Of a stretch of 64,000 bases of DNA, positions 10,501-21,936 are shown in pieces. The translations under genes and the position numbers were made by a program. The notes under the pieces were generated by a model that saw only the letters and a program-made list of their open reading frames with translations, was not told the DNA's origin and ran no database searches. Location: contig OX328101.1 of assembly GCA_946811185.2 (NCBI GenBank), positions 24,722,122-24,786,121 of the forward strand, written 5' to 3'. Position 1 is the stretch's first letter; each line of letters begins with the position of its first letter. The DNA is from Hippopus hippopus (lineage: Eukaryota > Mollusca > Bivalvia > Cardiida > Cardiidae).

Positions 10501-11386
10501 TAGTCTTTCAGAAAACGGGTAAATTTAAAGTTAGAACACAGTTCTCTGGCCTCAGGGCACATTTACTCGCTGAGGGTACATCTCACAGATTTAGGATATA
10601 TCTCAGGGACTGAGGGTATTGGCAAACAGGGCATAGGATAGCATTCGAGTAAGATCAGTGGTTCAGTGCCTGAGGGTACATCCAAATGACTATAGGTACG
10701 AGTTTAAAGTCTAAGAGGAAATGAAAAACACTGAGGGAACATTCCACGAACAGAGGCTACAATCTTAAAAACTCGGTGTAATGGTTTCAGGTTTGAGTTA
10801 AAGGCTATGGATATGATGGCACAGACTGTGGGTACAAGCTCAGGAATCCGGGCGATCACATTAATGTAGATATACAGTTTCGGTGCCTTATGCAAATTTC
10901 CAACAATCAAGGGTTCGATTTTAAAGGCATACATGTAAATCAAAAGAAACGGAGAAACCTTTCTCGAATTGGAGGTACATCTCATGGACTAAGCTTCATC
11001 GAACAGACTGGGGGTAAGAGCTAACGGCATTCAGTTCAAATCAAAGTAAATACCAGATTCTGGGCATCCATTTCCATTTGACCAACCAAGGGAACATTTT
11101 ATGGAGAGAGGATAACATATGGTTGAATAATGGTAAATCATATTGGAAAGTACTTTTAGGGGGAATGGCTGATCTCATGGACTGAGAGTACAGAGTAATC
11201 AACTGAAGGAAAAAGGACTTGGCTAAATCTCAAGCGTTTGTTGACTCCTCTCAGGGGCTAAGGGTACATCGCACGGACTGAGGGTACTAACTGACCGAGA
11301 GCTAGCTAAACGAACGTAAAGACAATGAAACTGACTAAACACCCACTATCTTGGACTGAAAGCATTTCAAACGTTTTAAAGGTATA
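4404..11386 (+). repeat. Array unit 1 (edge unit, 6.98 kb)
   Basis: SINE block 4404-8719, linker 8720-9170, GA-rich block 9171-9903, degenerate minisatellite block 9904-11386. Its SINE block is the most diverged in the array and carries an extra [spacer-CT-SINE-ATC] segment. Its linker and minisatellite block remain nearly identical to the other units. SINE modules lie at about 4405-4705, 4722-4888, 5119-5440, 5766-6085, 6395-6690, 6795-7085, 7105-7275, 7535-7845, 8155-8440 and 8455-8719. Confidence 0.9.
4924..6225 (+). repeat. Tandem duplication inside unit 1 (620 and 682 bp copies)
   Basis: Both copies (4924-5543 and 5544-6225) begin GCATGCCTATTAAAATC and run through the spacer, the CT/GTCT microsatellite, one SINE module and the ATC microsatellite. 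The join at 5541-5547 (aaaaaGCATgcctatt) fuses the segment's end (aaaaagcattataaactcc) to its start through a shared GCAT. Later units have a single copy at this place. Confidence 0.8.
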
Positions 11387-12182
11387 GATATTTCGCGATT
11401 CAAATCAGTTCCCTTTCTTTTATTAATCTGAATATCTTTCACACCATTTCGAAATCAACACTCTATTTCGGTTTAACACCAAAGATGATTAAACAGCAAT
11501 TCAGTCCATAGCGCACGGAATTTGAGAAAGGGTTTAGCTGGTTTGAATCCCCTGCTCGGCCATTCCTTTCCGAGAGTTGATGATACTCATTGCGACAGGA
11601 TTATTTTTTCTCTAACCTCTGAGCACCAGTTTTGACAGTACTTATGTGGAAAAGCAGTCGGTGGCTTGCGAAGAATATCGTGAAAAGTACTGGTTACTGA
11701 AACTCCAGGAAAGCATGGGTAAGTGTACTGGACACCGTAATATAATCAAGTATTGTTGAAAACGGTGTTAAACACATACAGTCAATCAACCAATCAGTCA
11801 ATCGTAAAAGACTAGTTCGGTAGCTCAGTCGTTTACCTACAGGTCTAGAGACAAGGGGGTCACCAATCCCTAGCTCGGAAGATTATTTTCCCAAAGTTGA
11901 TGATGGTAATTGCAATTCTTCTCTCTCACTGCTGTTCATTGTTTCAACGATGGTTACGTGGAAAAGAAGCCAGTGGCTAAAATATTAATTCTGATATTTA
12001 CCCTCTGAACACTTTCTAACTCATGCCTATTAAAATCTAGCACGGTACAGATATTTCGCTTTTCCGTCATTATTCTTTACAAATTAACAATTTCTTCATC
12101 CACAATACAACCCTTCTTCTATAAAGTAAAAATGTCAAAAGCAAAGGCTCTCTGAAACTCACTCTCTCACAAACTCACAGTC

Positions 12183-12228
<46 letters not shown>

Positions 12229-13938
12229 GTTCTTAAAATTCAGAGACTCTGTCAGTAACAGTCCGGACGTAAAACTCTCGGGTCGATGGTTCGACTCCCT
12301 AGCTTAAGCTGTTACAATTTCTTTTTAAGATTTTTTATATGTTCAATGCGACAGGATTCATTCTTTTATTATCGCCGATCAACGGTTCGACTTGTTTATG
12401 TGGGAAAGCAGACAGTGGTTTCAAAAAGACAATGTGCAAAGTACTGGTAAATGAAACTTCAATAAAGCATGGGTAGGTGCATTGACCGTCGGGATATTAC
12501 GTAAGTAATGTTGAAGTCGGCGTTAAAACACCAAGAAAACAAACACATCTATCTCCACCAATATATCAGGAATCGGCACTATCATCATCACTTTCAACTC
12601 AACCATCAAAACTACCACCACCATTATGATAATCATCATCATCATCATCAAAGCAATAATTATAAAGCATTAAAAACTCCATAGCTTTGTGTCAAATTCT
12701 CGCAAACTCTAAAAGAGTTCAGGAAAAAAGACTTTCTCGATTCAAATCAGTTCCCTTTCTTTAATTAATCTGAAAATCTTTCACAGCATTTCCAAATCGA
12801 CACTTTATCTTCACGTTTGACTACTGAGATGATTGAACAGCTATTTGGTCGGTAGCGTACAGAAATTGAGACATGGGTTAGCTGGTTTGAATCCCCTGTT
12901 CGGCCATTTCTTTCCGAGGTTTGATGATACTCATTTTGACAGAAATTATTCTTCTCTAACCTCTCAAACGCAATTTTCACAATAGTTATGTGGAAAGGCA
13001 GTCAGTGGCTTGGGGAGAATAGCGTGCAAAGGACTCCTGACTGAAACTTCAGAAAAGTATGGGTAGGTGCACTGGCAGCCGCGATATAACTGAAATATTG
13101 TTGAAAACGGTGTTAAACACATGCAATCAATCAATCAAAACAGTTCCCCTTCTTTCATTTTCATCTGAAATATTTCACAGCATTTCCAAATCAACACTTT
13201 ATCTTCACGTTTAACTCCAAAGATGATTAAACAGCAATTCGGTCCGTATTGCATGGAACTTGAGACACGGGTTAGCTGGTTTGAATCCCCTGCTCGGCAA
13301 ATCCTTTCTGAGGGTTGATGATACTCATTGCGACAGGGATTAATTTTTCTCTCACCTTTGAAAAGCAGTTTTGACAATACTTATGTGGAAAAGCAGACAA
13401 TGACTAGGGAAGAATATCGTGCGAAGTACTGGTTACTAAACTCCAGAAAAGCATGGGTAAGTGTACTGGCCGCCGTAATATAACTCAAATATCGTTGAAA
13501 ACTGTGTTAAACACATGCAATCAATCAATCGTAAAAGACTAGTTCAGTAGCTCAGTCGATCACCTACAGGTCTAGAGACAAGGGGGTTGCCAATCCCTAG
13601 CTCGGAAGATTATTTTCCCAAAGTTGATGATAGTAATTGCAATTCTTCTCTCTCACTGCTGTTCATTGTTACAACGATGGTTATGTGGAAAAGAAGCCAA
13701 TTGCTAAAATATTAACTCTGATATTTACCCTCTGAACACTTTTTAACACATGCCTATTAAAATCTAGCACGGTAAATATATTTCGCTTTTGCGTCATTAT
13801 TCTTTACAAATTTAACAATTTCTTCATCCACAATGCAACCCTTTCACTATAAAGTCAAAGTGTCGAAATCAAAAGCGCTTTCAAACTCACTCTCTCACAA
13901 ACTCTCCGTCTCAGTCTCTCTCTCTCTGTCTCTCTCTC

Positions 13939-13975
<37 letters not shown>

Positions 13976-16900
13976 AAATCCAGAGGCTCCGTCAGTAACG
14001 TTCCGGACGAAAAAGTTTCGGGTCGATGGTTCGACTCCCTACCTAAAGCTGATACAATTTCTTTTTAAGATCTTTTTTTATATGTTCAATGCGACGGGAT
14101 ATTACGAAAGTAATGATGAAGTTGGCGTTTAAACACCAAGAAAACAAACACCCATTGCAACCAATAAATCCGCTATCAGCACTACCACCATCACTACCAA
14201 CTCAACCATCAAAACTACCACCACCATTATGATAATCATCATCATCATCATCAAAGCAATGATTAAAAAGCATTATAAACTCCATAGCTTTGTGTTAAGT
14301 TCTCGCAAACTCTGAAAGAGTTCAGGAAAAAAGACTTTCTCGATTCAAATCAGTTCCCTTTCTTTGATTAATCTAATAATCTTTCACAGCATTTCCAAAT
14401 CGACACTTTATCTTCACGTTTGACTACAGAAATGATTGAACAGCAATTCAGTCGGTAGCCTCTCAGAACTTCAGACATGGGTTAGCTGGTTTGAATCCCC
14501 TGCTCGGCCATTTCTTTCCGAGGTTTGATGATACTTATTGCGACAGGATTAGTTCTTCTCTAACCTGTCAAAAGCGATTTTGACAATAGTTATGTGCAAA
14601 GGCTGTCAGTGGATTGGGGACAATAGCGTGCAAAGGACTGGTTACTGAAACTTCAGAAAAGTATGGGTAGGTGCACTGGACGCCGCGATATAACTGAAAT
14701 ATTGTTGAAAACGGTTTTAAACACATACAATTAATCAATCGTTAATGACGATTTCGGTAGCTAAGTCGTTTTTGAGACAAGGGGGTCGCCAATCCCCAGC
14801 TCGGAAAATTACTTTCCCAGGTTTGAGGATAGTCATTGCGGAAGGATTCATTCTTCTCTCTTAAAGCTGGTCATTGTTCCGACGATGGTTATGTGGAAAA
14901 GAAGCCAGTGGCTAGAGTATAAACGACAGGTTTAAGAACCCCAGGAATGCATGGAGAGACACACTGACCGCCTTGATATAACTGACATAATATTCAATAC
15001 GGTGTGAAACACCATACACACATACAATATCGCAAATGGTTATGCGTTATCATTTGATATTAAACAAGTTGCATTTAATCATATGGTGCGAACTTTTGTT
15101 TATTCGGCACGTTAAAAATTAAAAGCTGAGGTCGATACAGCATTGACAGTGATCGTGTATATTAACGCACAGGGCGATTCGATAACTGTATGATCTAACC
15201 AGTACGTATCAGTTGTGTCAGGAACGGCAGTAACATTTAATAGTAAAAGACCTATTTCAGAATTGTAATTACTTAATGATCTACATCTATTTCAAAGCAT
15301 TCAACATTCAAACTTACGGTCTGAGGGAACATACTAATAAACCATACTTCATACAGGCAGAGGGTATAAAGGACAGAAGGAAGATAAATCTAAAGTTTTG
15401 GAGGAAAAGAGAAAAACACTGCGGCCAGTGAACTTGAGGAAACCAATAAGAAGAGGTAAGCTATGATATCTGGTAAGTGACAGAGCGAGGGGGAGAGAGA
15501 GAGAGAGAGTGCGCCAGAGAGAGATCAAGACAGAGAGCCAGACAGATAGAGCTTGAGAGAGGCAGACATAGAGTCTGAGAGAGGCAGAGAGATAGAGCCA
15601 GAGAGAGGCACAGAGAGAGAAAGATTGAGCCACAGAGAGGCAGAGGGAGGCTGAGAAAGACAAAGCAGAAGCAAGAGAGAGGGAGAGGAGAGACAGATGC
15701 CGAGAGAAAAAGATAGAGAGGCAGAGAGTGAGAGAGAGACAGCGAGAGAAAGAGACAGAGAGAGGAAGGAAGGAGGGAGTGAGATCAAAAGAAAAAAGGA
15801 AGTCAGGAAAGGAGAAGACATTGGCTAGACAGAATTAGAGAGAAACAGACAGACAAAAAGATAGAGAGATGGAGACAGAGAGGAAAAAAACGTTAGAAAG
15901 AGACAGAGACGGAGAGACCGAGATAGTGAGAGATAAGAAAGGAAAAAATGAGTGAATGAATGAGATATAAAAGGAAGGAAGAGAGAGACAGCTTCAGACA
16001 GAGGGATAGACAGAACGACAGACAGTTACAAAGTAAGGAAGAGAGTGAGACAGGGAAAGGGAGAGACAGCTAGAGAGAATGATATTAAGAGAGAAAGGCG
16101 CATAGAAAGGGCGAGAGGGAGAATGATAGAAAAAGGGAGTAAGAGAGAGAAAAAAAGTGGGACAGAAAGAGCGATAGAGTAAAAGAGAGAGGGCAAACGG
16201 TTTTGGGATAAAACTTATTGTCAAAGAATAGAAAGGGCACATTTAAAACGCCAGAAAAACGAGAGTAAGGAAATAGCATCAAGGTTCAATGGTATTCGAC
16301 ATCGACTGATCGCTTAATTCCATAGACTTAGGTCAAGAGCTCTAGTATTGCGGAAACAGTTCACAAAGTGGGGAAAAATTGAACAGACCTAGTGCACAAG
16401 CTAATCAACTGAAGGTAAATCAAAAGTTTGGGCACAGTTGTAAATAGAGAGCTCACATCAGTAGAACTTAAAGAAAATATTGATCACGTACTGTGGATAC
16501 AGGCACACGGCATAAGGTTGACATAACGGTAGAGACACATTGTCAGGGTTTGTGCGTACTTAAGAGTGCAAAGTCACAGTCAAAGAGTGCGGAGAAGGGA
16601 AAATGGGAACATCTCACTGAGTGAAAGATGACAGGCTGGAAGTAAAATCAGTTTTTTGGCCTGAGGATACATCTCACTGACTAAGAGAAGGATCTCAATT
16701 CTTTAGAAGACATAACACGGAATGTGGGAATATCCTATGGACAGAGGGCACATCTTACAAACCTTGAGTACATCAGACGGGCATGGGGTATAGTCTTTCA
16801 GAAAACGGGTAAATTTAAAGGTAGAACACAGTTCTCGGGCCTCAGGGCACAGTTACTCGCTGAGGGTACATCTCACAGATTTAGGATATATCTCAGGGAC

Positions 16901-17676
16901 TGAGGGTATGAGCAAACAGGGCATAGGATAGCATTCGAGTAAGATCAGTGGTTCAGTCCCTGAGAGTACATCCAAATGACTATAGGTACGAGTTTAAAGT
17001 CTAAGAGGAAATGAAAAACACTGAGGGAACATTTCACGAACAGAGGCTACAATCTTAAAAACTCGGTGTAATGGTTTCAGGTTTGAGTTAAAGACTATGG
17101 ATATGATGGCACAGACTGTGGGTACAAGCTCAGGAATCCGGGCGATCACATTAATGTAGATATACAGTTTCGGTGCCTTATGCAAATTTCCAACAATCAA
17201 TGGTTCGATTTTAAAGGCATACATGTAAATCAAAAGAAACGGAGAAACCTTTCTCGAATTGGAGGTACATCTCATGGACTAAGCTTCATCGAACAGACTG
17301 GGGGTAAGAGCTAACGGCATTCAGTTCAAATCAAAGTAAATACCAGATTCTGGGCATCCATTTCCATTTGACCAACCAAGGGAACATTTTATGGAGAGAG
17401 GATAACATATGGTTGAATAATGGTAAATCATATTGGAAAGTACTTTTAGGGGGAAAGGCTGATCTCATGGACTGAGAGTACAGGGTAATCAACTGAAGGA
17501 AAAAGGACTTGGCTAAATCTCAAGCGTTTGTTGACTCCTCTCAGGGGCTAAGGGTACATCGCACGGACTGAGGGTACTAACTGACCGAGAGCTAGCTAAA
17601 CGAACGTAAAGACAATGAAACTGACTAAACACCCACTATCTTGGACTGAAAGCATTTCAAACGTTTTAAAGGTATA
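11387..17676 (+). repeat. Array unit 2 (6,290 bp)
   Basis: SINE block 11387-15027, linker 15028-15478, GA block 15479-16193, minisatellite block 16194-17676. CT microsatellites are at about 12178-12230 and 13910-13972. It is short because of the 138 bp deletion at 14095-14100 listed separately. Confidence 0.93.
14095..14100 (+). other. Deletion scar in unit 2 (138 bp missing)
   Basis: Unit 2 reads gcgaCGGGATattacg. Unit 3 has gcgaCGGGATtcattc at 20411-20426 and gcCGGGATattacg at 20551-20564. One CGGGAT and the 132 bp between the two are gone here, removing most of one SINE body. Confidence 0.85.
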
Positions 17677-17792
17677 GATATTTCGCGATTCAAATCAGTT
17701 CCCTTTCTTTTATTAATCTGAATATCTTTCACACCATTTCCAAATCAACACTCTATTTCGGTTTAACTCCAAAGATGATTAAACAGCAATTC

Positions 17793-18097
17793 AGTCCATA
17801 GCGCACGGAATTTGAGAAAGGGTTTAGCTGGTTTGAATCCCCTGCTCGGCCATTCCTATCCGAGAGTTGATGATACTCATTGCGACAGGATTAATTTTTC
17901 TCTAACCTCTGAGCACCAGTTTTGACAGTACTTATGTGGAAAAGCAGTCGGTGGCTTGGGAAGAATATCGTGAAAAGTACTGGTTACTGAAACTCAAGGA
18001 AAGCATGGGTAAGTGTACTGGACGCCGTAATATAATCAAGTATTGTTGAAAACGGTGTTAAACACATACAGTCAATCAACCAATCAATCAATCAATC
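17793..18097 (+). mobile_element. Unit 3 SINE module A (full length, about 305 bp)
   Basis: The tRNA-like head holds a good pol III B box (GGTTTGAATCC, about 17830-17840) and a weak A box around tagcgcacgg. The body runs from tgcgacaggatt to aaagcatgggtaagtgtactgg. The 3' end is gttgaaaacggtgttaaacac followed by an AATC tail. This body and tail define the family and recur in modules C, D, E, G and H. Confidence 0.75.
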
Positions 18098-18108
18098 GTA
18101 AAAGACTA

Positions 18109-18280
18109 GTTCGGTAGCTCAGTCGTTTACCTACAGGTCTAGAGACAAGGGGGTCACCAATCCCTAGCTCGGAAGATTATTTTCCCAAAGTTGATGATGG
18201 TAATTGCAATTCTTCTCTCTCACTGCTGTTCATTGTTTCAACGATGGTTACGCGGAAAAGAAGCCAGTGGCTAAAATATT
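18109..18280 (+). mobile_element. Unit 3 SINE module B (3' truncated)
   Basis: It starts directly after module A's AATC tail. It has a near-consensus A box (GGTAGCTCAGTCG) and a decayed B box (ggtcaccaatccc). The body is related to the others (gatggttacg...gaaaagaagccagtggcta) but stops before the AATC-tailed 3' end. Confidence 0.7.
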
Positions 18281-18469
18281 AATTCTGATATTTACCCTCT
18301 GAACACTTTCTAACTCATGCCTATTAAAATCTAGCACGGTACAGATATTTCGCTTTTCCGTCATTATTCTTTACAAATTAACAATTCTTTCATCCACAAT
18401 ACAACCCTTCTTCTATAAAGTAAAAATGTCAAAAGCAAAGGCTCTCTGAAACTCACTCTCTCACAAACT
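18281..18469 (+). repeat. Unit 3 spacer between modules B and C
   Basis: AT-rich spacer containing cacggtacagatatttcgc and ttcatccacaatacaaccc. It recurs before each CT microsatellite. A 16 nt piece, ggtatagatatttcgc, also appears at every unit-to-unit join. Confidence 0.6.
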
Positions 18470-18492
18470 CTCTGTCTCTGTCTGTCTGTCTG

Positions 18493-18542
<50 letters not shown>
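18470..18542 (+). repeat. Unit 3 CT/GTCT microsatellite
   Basis: A (GTCT)n run is followed by an uninterrupted (CT)n run. Length differs in every unit: the equivalents are about 5071-5118, 12178-12230, 30556-30617, 36998-37058, 43505-43553, 49970-50016, 56434-56496 and 62916-62963. Unit 4 lacks it because of its deletion. Confidence 0.9.
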
Positions 18543-18545
<3 letters not shown>

Positions 18546-18860
18546 CTTAAAATTAAGAGACTCTGTCAGTAACATTCCGGACGTAAAACTCTCGGGTCGA
18601 TGGTTCGACTCCCTAGCTTAAGCTGTTACAATTTCTTTTTAAGATGTTTTACATGTTCAATGTGACAGGATTCATTCTTTTATTATCGCCGATCAACGGT
18701 TCGACTTGTTTATGTGGGAAAGCAGCCAGTGGTTTCAGAAAGACAATGTGCAAAGTACTGGTAAATGAAACTTCAATAAAGCATGGGTAGGTGCATTGAC
18801 CGTCGGGATATTACGTAAGTAATGTTGAAGTCGGCGTTAAAACACCAAGAAAACAAACAC
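18543..18860 (+). mobile_element. Unit 3 SINE module C
   Basis: The head has a B box GGTTCGACTCC (18602-18612). The body shares tgtttatgtgggaaagcag and aaagcatgggtaggtgcattgacc with the other modules. The 3' end is gttgaagtcggcgttaaaacacc followed by an A-rich aagaaaacaaacac tail rather than AATC. Confidence 0.7.
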
Positions 18861-18892
18861 ATCTATCTCAACCAATAAATCAGGAATCGGCA

Positions 18893-18964
18893 CTATCATC
18901 ATCACTTTCAACTCAACCATCAAAACTACCACCACCATTATGATGATCATCATCATCATCATCA
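18893..18964 (+). repeat. Unit 3 ATC-type microsatellite
   Basis: Degenerate ATC/ACC triplets end in a run of CAT repeats. Equivalents occur after every module C and C' copy, with variable repeat number. In units 5-10 the first ATC tract has an added AAT run (ttataataataataatc). Confidence 0.85.
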
Positions 18965-19160
18965 AAGCAATAATTATAAAGCATTAAAAACTCCATAGCT
19001 TTGTGTCAAATTCTCGCAAACTCTAAAAGAGTTCAGGAAAAAAGACTTTCTCGATTCAAATCAGTTCCCTTTCTTTAATTAATCTGAAAATCTTTCACAG
19101 CATTTCCAAATCGACACTTTATCTTCACGTTAGACTACTGAGATGATTGAACAGCCATTT

Positions 19161-19450
19161 GGTCGGTAGCGTACAGAAATTGAGACATGGGTTAGCTGGT
19201 TTGAATCCCCTGCTCGGCCATTTCTTTCCGAGGTTTGATGATACTCATTGCGACAGGATTAATTCTTCTCTAACCTCTCAAACGCAATTTTCACAATAGT
19301 TATGTGGAAAGGCAGTCAGTGGCTTGGGGAGAATAGTGTGCAAAATACTACTGACTGAAACTTCAGAAAAGTATGGGTAGGTGCACTGGCAGCCGCGATA
19401 TAACTAAAATATTGTTGAAAACGGTGTTAAACACATGCAATCAATCAATC
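19161..19450 (+). mobile_element. Unit 3 SINE module D
   Basis: The head starts ggtcggtagcgtac with B box GGTTTGAATCC at 19198-19208. Complete body, gttgaaaacggtgttaaacac 3' end and a short AATC tail. Confidence 0.72.
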
Positions 19451-19553
19451 AAAACAGTTCCCCTTCTTTCATTTTCATCTGAAATATTTCACAGCATTTC
19501 CAAATCAACACTTTATCTTCACGTTTAACTCCAAAGATGATTAAACAGCAATT

Positions 19554-19864
19554 CGGTCCGTATTGCACGGAACTTGAGACACGGGTTAGCTGGTTTGAAT
19601 CCCCTGCTCAGCCAATCCTTTCTGAGGGTTGATGATACTCATTGCGACAGGGATTAATTTTTCTCTCACCTCTGAAAAGTAGTTTTGACAATACTTATGT
19701 GGAAAAGCAGACATTGACTAGGGAAGAATATCGTGCGAACTACTGGTTACTAAACTCCAGAAAAGCATGGGTAAGTGTACTGGCCGCCGTAATATAACTC
19801 AAATATCGTTGAAAGCGGTGTTAAACACATGCAATCAATCAATCAATCACTCAATCAATCAATC
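19554..19864 (+). mobile_element. Unit 3 SINE module E
   Basis: Closest to module A: same head (ggtccgtattgcacgg...GGTTTGAATCC), a body with ctccagaaaagcatgggtaag, and an AATC tail. Modules E-F-C' repeat the order A-B-C, so each unit holds an internal duplication of this three-module set. Confidence 0.72.
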
Positions 19865-19875
19865 GTAAAAGACTA

Positions 19876-20047
19876 GTTCAGTAGCTCAGTCGATCACCTA
19901 CAGGTCTAGAGACAAGGGGGTCACCAATCCCTAGCTCGGAAGATTATTTTCCCAAAGTTGATGATAGTAATTGCAATTCTTCTCTCTCACTGCTGTTCAT
20001 TGTTACAACGATGGTTATGTGGAAAAGAAGCCAATGGCTAAAATATT
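19876..20047 (+). mobile_element. Unit 3 SINE module F (3' truncated)
   Basis: Counterpart of module B: A box GTAGCTCAGTCG, decayed B box, ending at gaaaagaagccaatggcta. Confidence 0.68.
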
Positions 20048-20234
20048 AACTCTGATATTTACCCTCTGAACACTTTTTAACACATGCCTATTAAAATCTA
20101 GCACGGTAAATATATTTCGCTTTTGCGTCATTATTCTTTACAAATTTAACAATTTCTTCATCCACAATGCAACCCTTCCACTATAAAGTCAAAGTGTCGA
20201 AATCAAAAGCGCTTTCAAACTCACTCTCTCACAT

Positions 20235-20258
20235 TCTCTCCGTCTCTCTCTCTCTCTG

Positions 20259-20290
<32 letters not shown>

Positions 20291-20293
20291 TCT
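20235..20293 (+). repeat. Unit 3 second CT microsatellite
   Basis: (CT)n with scattered GTCT. Equivalents are at about 7458-7534, 13910-13972, 25268-25313, 32320-32354, 38755-38806, 45248-45292, 51720-51774 and 58197-58245. Length is unit-specific. Confidence 0.88.
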
Positions 20294-20609
20294 AAAAATC
20301 CAGAGGCTCCGTCAGTAACGTTCCGGACGAAAAAGTTTCGGGTCGATGGTTCGACTCCCTACCTAAAGCTGATACAATTTCTTTTTAAGATCTTTTTTTA
20401 TATGTTCAATGCGACGGGATTCATTCTTTTCTAATCGCCGATCTTCGATTCGACTTGTTTATGTGGGAAAGCAGACAGTGGTTTAAAAAAGACCATGTGG
20501 AAAGTACTGGTAAAAGAAACTTCAATAAAGCATGGGTAGGTGCATTGACCGCCGGGATATTACGAAAGTAATGATGAAGTTGGCGTTTAAACACCAAGAA
20601 AACAAACAC
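20294..20609 (+). mobile_element. Unit 3 SINE module C'
   Basis: Counterpart of module C: B box ggttcgactcc, body, then gatgaagttggcgtttaaacaccaag and an A-rich tail. The deletion in unit 2 removed most of the body of this module. Confidence 0.7.
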
Positions 20610-20907
20610 CCGTCGCAACCAATAAATCCGGTATCAGCACTACCACCATCACTACCAACTCAACCATCAAAACTACCACCACCATTATGATAATCATCAT
20701 CATCATCATCAAAGCAATGATTAAAAAGCATTATAAACTCCATAGCTTTGTGTTAAGTTCTCGCAAACTCTAAAAGAGTTCAGGAAAAAAGACTTTCTCG
20801 ATTCAAATCAGTTCCCTTTCTTTGATTAATCTAAAAAATCTTTCACAGCATTTCCAAATCGACACTTTATCTTCACGTTTGACTACAGAAATGATTGAAC
20901 AGCAATT

Positions 20908-21198
20908 CGGTCGTAGCCGCTCAGAACTTCAGACATGTTTTAGCTGGTTTGAATCCCCTGCTCGGCCATTTCTTTCCGAGGTTTGATGATACTTATTGCG
21001 ACAGGATTAGTTCTTCTCTAACCTGTCAAAAGCGATTTTGACAATAGTTATGTGCAAAGGCTGTCAGTGGATTGGGGACAATAGCGTGCAAAGGACTGGT
21101 TACTGAAACTTCAGAAAAGTATGGGTAGGTGCACTGGACGCCGCGATATAACTGAAATATTGTTGAAAACGGTTTTAAACACATACAATTAATCAATC
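20908..21198 (+). mobile_element. Unit 3 SINE module G
   Basis: Head tcggtcgtagccgctcag with B box GGTTTGAATCC; complete body; 3' end gttgaaaacggttttaaacac and an AATC-like tail (aattaatcaatc). Confidence 0.72.
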
Positions 21199-21210
21199 GT
21201 TAATGACGAT

Positions 21211-21485
21211 TTCGGTAGCTAAGTCGTTTTTGAGACAAGGGGGTCGCCAATCCCCAGCTCGGAAAATTACTTTCCCTGGTTTGAGGATAGTCATTGCGGA
21301 AGGATTCATTCTTCTCTCTTAAAGCTGGTCATTGTTCCGACGATGGTTATGTGGAAAAGAAGCCAGTGGCTAGAGTATAAACGACAGGTTTAAGAACCCC
21401 AGGAATGCATGGATAGACACACTGACCGCCTTGATATAACTGACATAATATTCAATACGGTGTGAAACACCATACACACATACAA
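21211..21485 (+). mobile_element. Unit 3 SINE module H (complete)
   Basis: A box GGTAGCTAAGTCG, weak B box (gggtcgccaatcccc), body with gatggttatgtggaaaagaagccagtggcta, and a complete 3' end (gatataactgacataatattcaatacggtgtgaaacacc). It shows that the truncated modules B and F come from the same SINE type. Confidence 0.72.
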
Positions 21486-21936
21486 TATCGCAAATGGTCA
21501 TGCGTTATCATTTGATATTAAACAAGTTGCATTTAATCATATGGTGCGAACTTTTGTTTATTCGGCACGTTAAAAATTAAAAGCTGAGGTCGATACAGCA
21601 TTGACAGTGATCGTGTATATTAACGCACAGGGCGATTCGATAACTGTATGATCTAACCAGTACGTATCAGTTGTGTCAGGAACGGCAGTAACATTTAATA
21701 GTAAAAGACCTATTTCAGAATTGTAATTACTTAATGATCTACATCTATTTCAAAGCATTCAACATTCAAACTTACGGTCTGAGGGAACATACTAATAAAC
21801 CATACTTCATACAGGCAGAGGGTATAAAGGACTGAAGGAAGATAAATCTAAAGTTTTGGAGGAAAAGAGAAAAACACTGCGGCCTGTGAACTTGAGGAAA
21901 CCAATAAGAAGAGGTAAGCTATGATATCTGGTAAGT
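21486..21936 (+). repeat. Unit 3 linker block (451 bp), origin unknown
   Basis: Not SINE-like. It begins tatcgcaaatggtcatgcg and its last part already shows minisatellite-like phrases (ggtctgagggaacata, ggcagagggtataaag). It is 450 or 451 bp in all nine units (starts 8720, 15028, 21486, 26511, 33552, 39994, 46480, 52962, 59433). Two splice-donor-like AG/GTAAG strings near its end (gaggtaagc, tggtaagtg) have no reading frame to support them. Confidence 0.75.

Noticed and set aside
10704..10985. 93-codon minus-strand ORF present in eight of nine units (also 16994, 23447, 35523, 42029, 48494, 54960, 61442)
   Set aside because: It lies in the degenerate minisatellite. Its persistence reflects unit identity, the changes seen include several amino-acid replacements, and unit 4 has a frameshift. 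No family resemblance.
13135..13377. 80-codon minus-strand ORF in SINE module E of many units
   Set aside because: It is antisense to a tRNA-derived SINE, with no coding signature.
18109..18180. Possible tRNA gene (GGTAGCTCAGTCG with a downstream box)
   Set aside because: No cloverleaf can be closed and the B box is decayed; it is a SINE head followed by a SINE body.
21873..21936. Possible exon ending in a splice donor (gaggtaagc, tggtaagtg) at the end of the linker
   Set aside because: Donor-like strings occur by chance in GA-rich DNA; no acceptor, reading frame or protein similarity supports an exon.
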